From NCBI RefSeq assembly GCF_030444335.1, contig NZ_CP128595.1, positions 434,001-498,000 of the forward strand: 64,000 nucleotides of DNA. Reading direction: 5' to 3'. A program made the position numbers and the translations under genes. The notes under the pieces were generated by a model that did no database searches, was not told where the DNA came from, and saw nothing but the letters and a program-made list of their open reading frames with translations. The stretch is from Polaribacter huanghezhanensis (GTDB taxonomy: Bacteria > Bacteroidota > Bacteroidia > Flavobacteriales > Flavobacteriaceae). This document shows, one piece after another, positions 62,577-64,000 of the stretch. How positions within the stretch are numbered: the first letter of the stretch is position 1; every line of letters starts with the position of its first letter.

Positions 62577-63725
62577 TTACTTCCCTAACGCTTGTTCTAA
62601 ATCTTTTAACAAATCTTCAATAGCTTCAATTCCTACACTTAAACGAATTAACGAATCTGTAATTCCCGTTTTTAAACGTTCTTGCTCAGGAATGCTTGCG
62701 TGTGTCATAGTCGCTGGATGATTTACCAAACTTTCTACTCCGCCTAAAGATTCTGCCAACGTAAATATTTTTGTATTTTCTAAAAATGTAAATGTAGCTT
62801 TCTGACTTTCATCTTTTAATTTAAAAGAAACCATTCCTCCAAAATCTTTCATTTGTTTTTTAGCTACTTCATAACTCGGATGATTTTCTAAACCAGGATA
62901 ATACACTTCTTTTACCTTCGGATGCTTTACTAAATACGCAGCAACTGCTCTGCCGTTTTCACAATGACGTTGCATTCTTAAATGCAATGTTTTAATTCCA
63001 CGAAGTGCTAAAAAAGAATCCATTGGCCCTGCAATTGCTCCTGCCGCAAACTGAATAAAATGTAATTCTTCTGCTAATTTTACGTCTTTTACCATTAACG
63101 CTCCCATTACTAAATCCGAATGTCCGCCTAAATATTTTGTTGCAGAATGCATTACAATATCTACGCCTAAAGCTAAAGGTTGCTGTAAATATGGAGTTGC
63201 AAAAGTATTGTCTACACCGATTAAGATAACTGAATTCACCTTTTTAACTGCTTTTGTAATTGCTTCTATATCTGCAATTTTCATCAACGGGTTTGTAGGT
63301 GTTTCTATCCAAATCAGTTTTGTTTTTTCTGTAATTGCATTTGTAACATTTTCAACAGAATTCATATCAACAAAAGAAAATTTTAATCCCTTTTTTTGAA
63401 ACATTCTTGTAAATATTCTATACGTTCCACCGTACAAATCATCTCCAGCAATTACTTCATCCCCCGGGTTTAACATTCTTAAAACACAATCAATTGCAGC
63501 CAATCCTGATGAAAAAGCCAAACCGTGCGTTCCGTTTTCTATGGCTGCAAAACTATTTTCTAACGCAGTTCTTGTTGGATTTTCTGTTCTAGAATACGCA
63601 TACCCTTTGTGCTTTCCAGGACTCGATTGCGCGTATGTTGATGTTTGATAAATTGGCGGCATTACTGCCCCTGTAGAAGGATCGTTCTGTTGCCCACCAT
63701 GTATTGTTTTTGTGTTAAATTTCAA
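62577..63725 (-). CDS. Transsulfuration PLP enzyme (cystathionine gamma-synthase / beta- or gamma-lyase)
   Basis: A 382-residue Cys/Met metabolism enzyme. The PLP lysine is K197 in MHSATKYLGGHSD, and substrate and cofactor blocks include YAYSRTENPTR, FSSGLAAIDCVL, GDDLYGGTYRIF and ETPTNPLMKI. The C-terminal SLGGVESLVNHPATMTHASIP segment is typical of the gamma-synthase/gamma-lyase group. Whether it makes or splits cystathionine cannot be decided from sequence alone. The start is TTG at 63725, giving KFNTKTIHGG. It follows the DinB-type gene by 19 bases and is probably co-transcribed. Confidence 0.93.
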   Translation of the reverse strand: MKFNTKTIHGGQQNDPSTGAVMPPIYQTSTYAQSSPGKHKGYAYSRTENPTRTALENSFAAIENGTHGLAFSSGLAAIDCVLRMLNPGDEVIAGDDLYGGTYRIFTRMFQKKGLKFSFVDMNSVENVTNAITEKTKLIWIETPTNPLMKIADIEAITKAVKKVNSVILIGVDNTFATPYLQQPLALGVDIVMHSATKYLGGHSDLVMGALMVKDVKLAEELHFIQFAAGAIAGPMDSFLALRGIKTLHLRMQRHCENGRAVAAYLVKHPKVKEVYYPGLENHPSYEVAKKQMKDFGGMVSFKLKDESQKATFTFLENTKIFTLAESLGGVESLVNHPATMTHASIPEQERLKTGITDSLIRLSVGIEAIEDLLKDLEQALGK

Positions 63726-63744
63726 CTTTAAAATCTTACTTATT

Positions 63745-64000
63745 TTACACTAACTTTTTTATTGATCTGATAATTCCCAAATGCATTCCTTCGTGAAAAT
63801 TGTTAAACGCTATCGCTGTTTCTAAAGAATCTAACACAAATCCTGTACTTGTTTCGTATGCTTCATAATCTTGAAAAATACCCGCTTCGTAATCTTCTAT
63901 CAAAGTTTCTGGCAAAGCAATTAATAATTCTTTGATTTCGTCAAATTCTTCGTTATTAAACTCTCTTTTCGGAAAAGTTCCTTTTCTAAAATCTGCAATT
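63745..64000 (-). CDS. DinB family protein, C-terminal part (5' end outside window)
   Basis: The frame is open from the right edge to the TAA at 63745-63747 (85 codons). The translated end contains IADFRKGTFPKREF, then ETLIEDYEAGIFQDYEAYE and NNFHEGMHLGIIRSIKKLV. The histidines of FHEGMH match the last metal-binding helix of the DinB/YfiT four-helix bundle. These are small metal-binding proteins, some of them thiol transferases using low-molecular-weight thiols. The rest of the gene lies beyond the window. It is upstream of, and on the same strand as, the transsulfuration gene. Confidence 0.8.
   Translation of the reverse strand, partial: IADFRKGTFPKREFNNEEFDEIKELLIALPETLIEDYEAGIFQDYEAYETSTGFVLDSLETAIAFNNFHEGMHLGIIRSIKKLV

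Noticed and set aside
1-64000. CRISPR arrays, tRNA or rRNA genes, integrases and transposases
   Set aside because: I looked for direct repeats with regular spacing, tRNA-like CCA-ended clover leaves and transposase motifs and saw none; a tRNA scan would be needed for certainty.

Overview
The window is a 64 kb stretch of low-GC, gene-dense bacterial chromosome, most likely from a marine member of the Flavobacteriaceae (Bacteroidota; something near Polaribacter or Tenacibaculum, though the genus is inference). The evidence is the set of lineage-typical genes: a type IX secretion plug protein, a GldL-like mini-protein, GSCFA, DUF3667 and THC0290-type proteins, and a Na+-NQR respiratory complex. 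Several genes also have the Bacteroidota -7 promoter element TAnnTTTG, and TTG start codons are frequent. No tRNA, rRNA, CRISPR array, prophage or insertion sequence was seen by eye.

Layout. 1-4871: the end of der, an HD-domain membrane protein resembling Pycsar effectors, a TPM/LemA/MerR/M23 envelope cluster. 5082-11323: alaS, a GSCFA protein, a small membrane protein, a rhodanese and a pterin-dependent aromatic amino acid hydroxylase. 11467-18255: two lipoproteins of predicted carbohydrate function, gpmI, a thioredoxin-like protein, a HAD hydrolase, a 312-base gap that may hold an RNA, map, a GldL-like peptide and a methyltransferase. 18256-25918: apbE with an unannotated small frame behind it, an OmpA lipoprotein, a class V aminotransferase, a DEAD-box helicase, twin alpha/beta hydrolases and a cupin. 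26227-28346: a 7TM protein / HisKA_2 kinase / LytTR regulator operon. 28498-34631: the nqrABCDEF operon. 34835-46265: T9SS plug, apaG, DUF3667, NRDE, pruA, an M16 protease and a tricorn-like S41 protease. 46478-53037: an orphan two-TM protein, rsmG, a fatty acid desaturase, an aminotransferase, a retropepsin-like protease, tatD and an O6-alkylguanine methyltransferase. 53069-64000: two outer-membrane proteins, a frameshifted glyS, a methyltransferase, comF, an Ig-like lipoprotein, a THC0290-type protein, a transsulfuration enzyme and the end of a DinB-family gene.

How the parts connect. ApbE (18538-19515) is the flavin transferase expected to load FMN onto NqrB and NqrC of the Na+ pump encoded 9 kb away. 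Many other genes are envelope or surface functions (M23, OmpA, T9SS plug, two proteases, outer-membrane barrels) mixed with housekeeping.

The items most worth checking are: the single-base frameshift in an A8 run of glyS, an essential gene; the missed 93-codon frame behind apbE with no normal start codon; SGET in place of SGAT at the NqrB flavinylation site; the HD-plus-membrane Pycsar-effector-like protein with no cyclase nearby; the orphan two-TM protein at 46478 next to a dispersed repeat; and several families of short intergenic repeats, one inside the nqr operon. I see no convincing large new system; most of the window is ordinary core genome.
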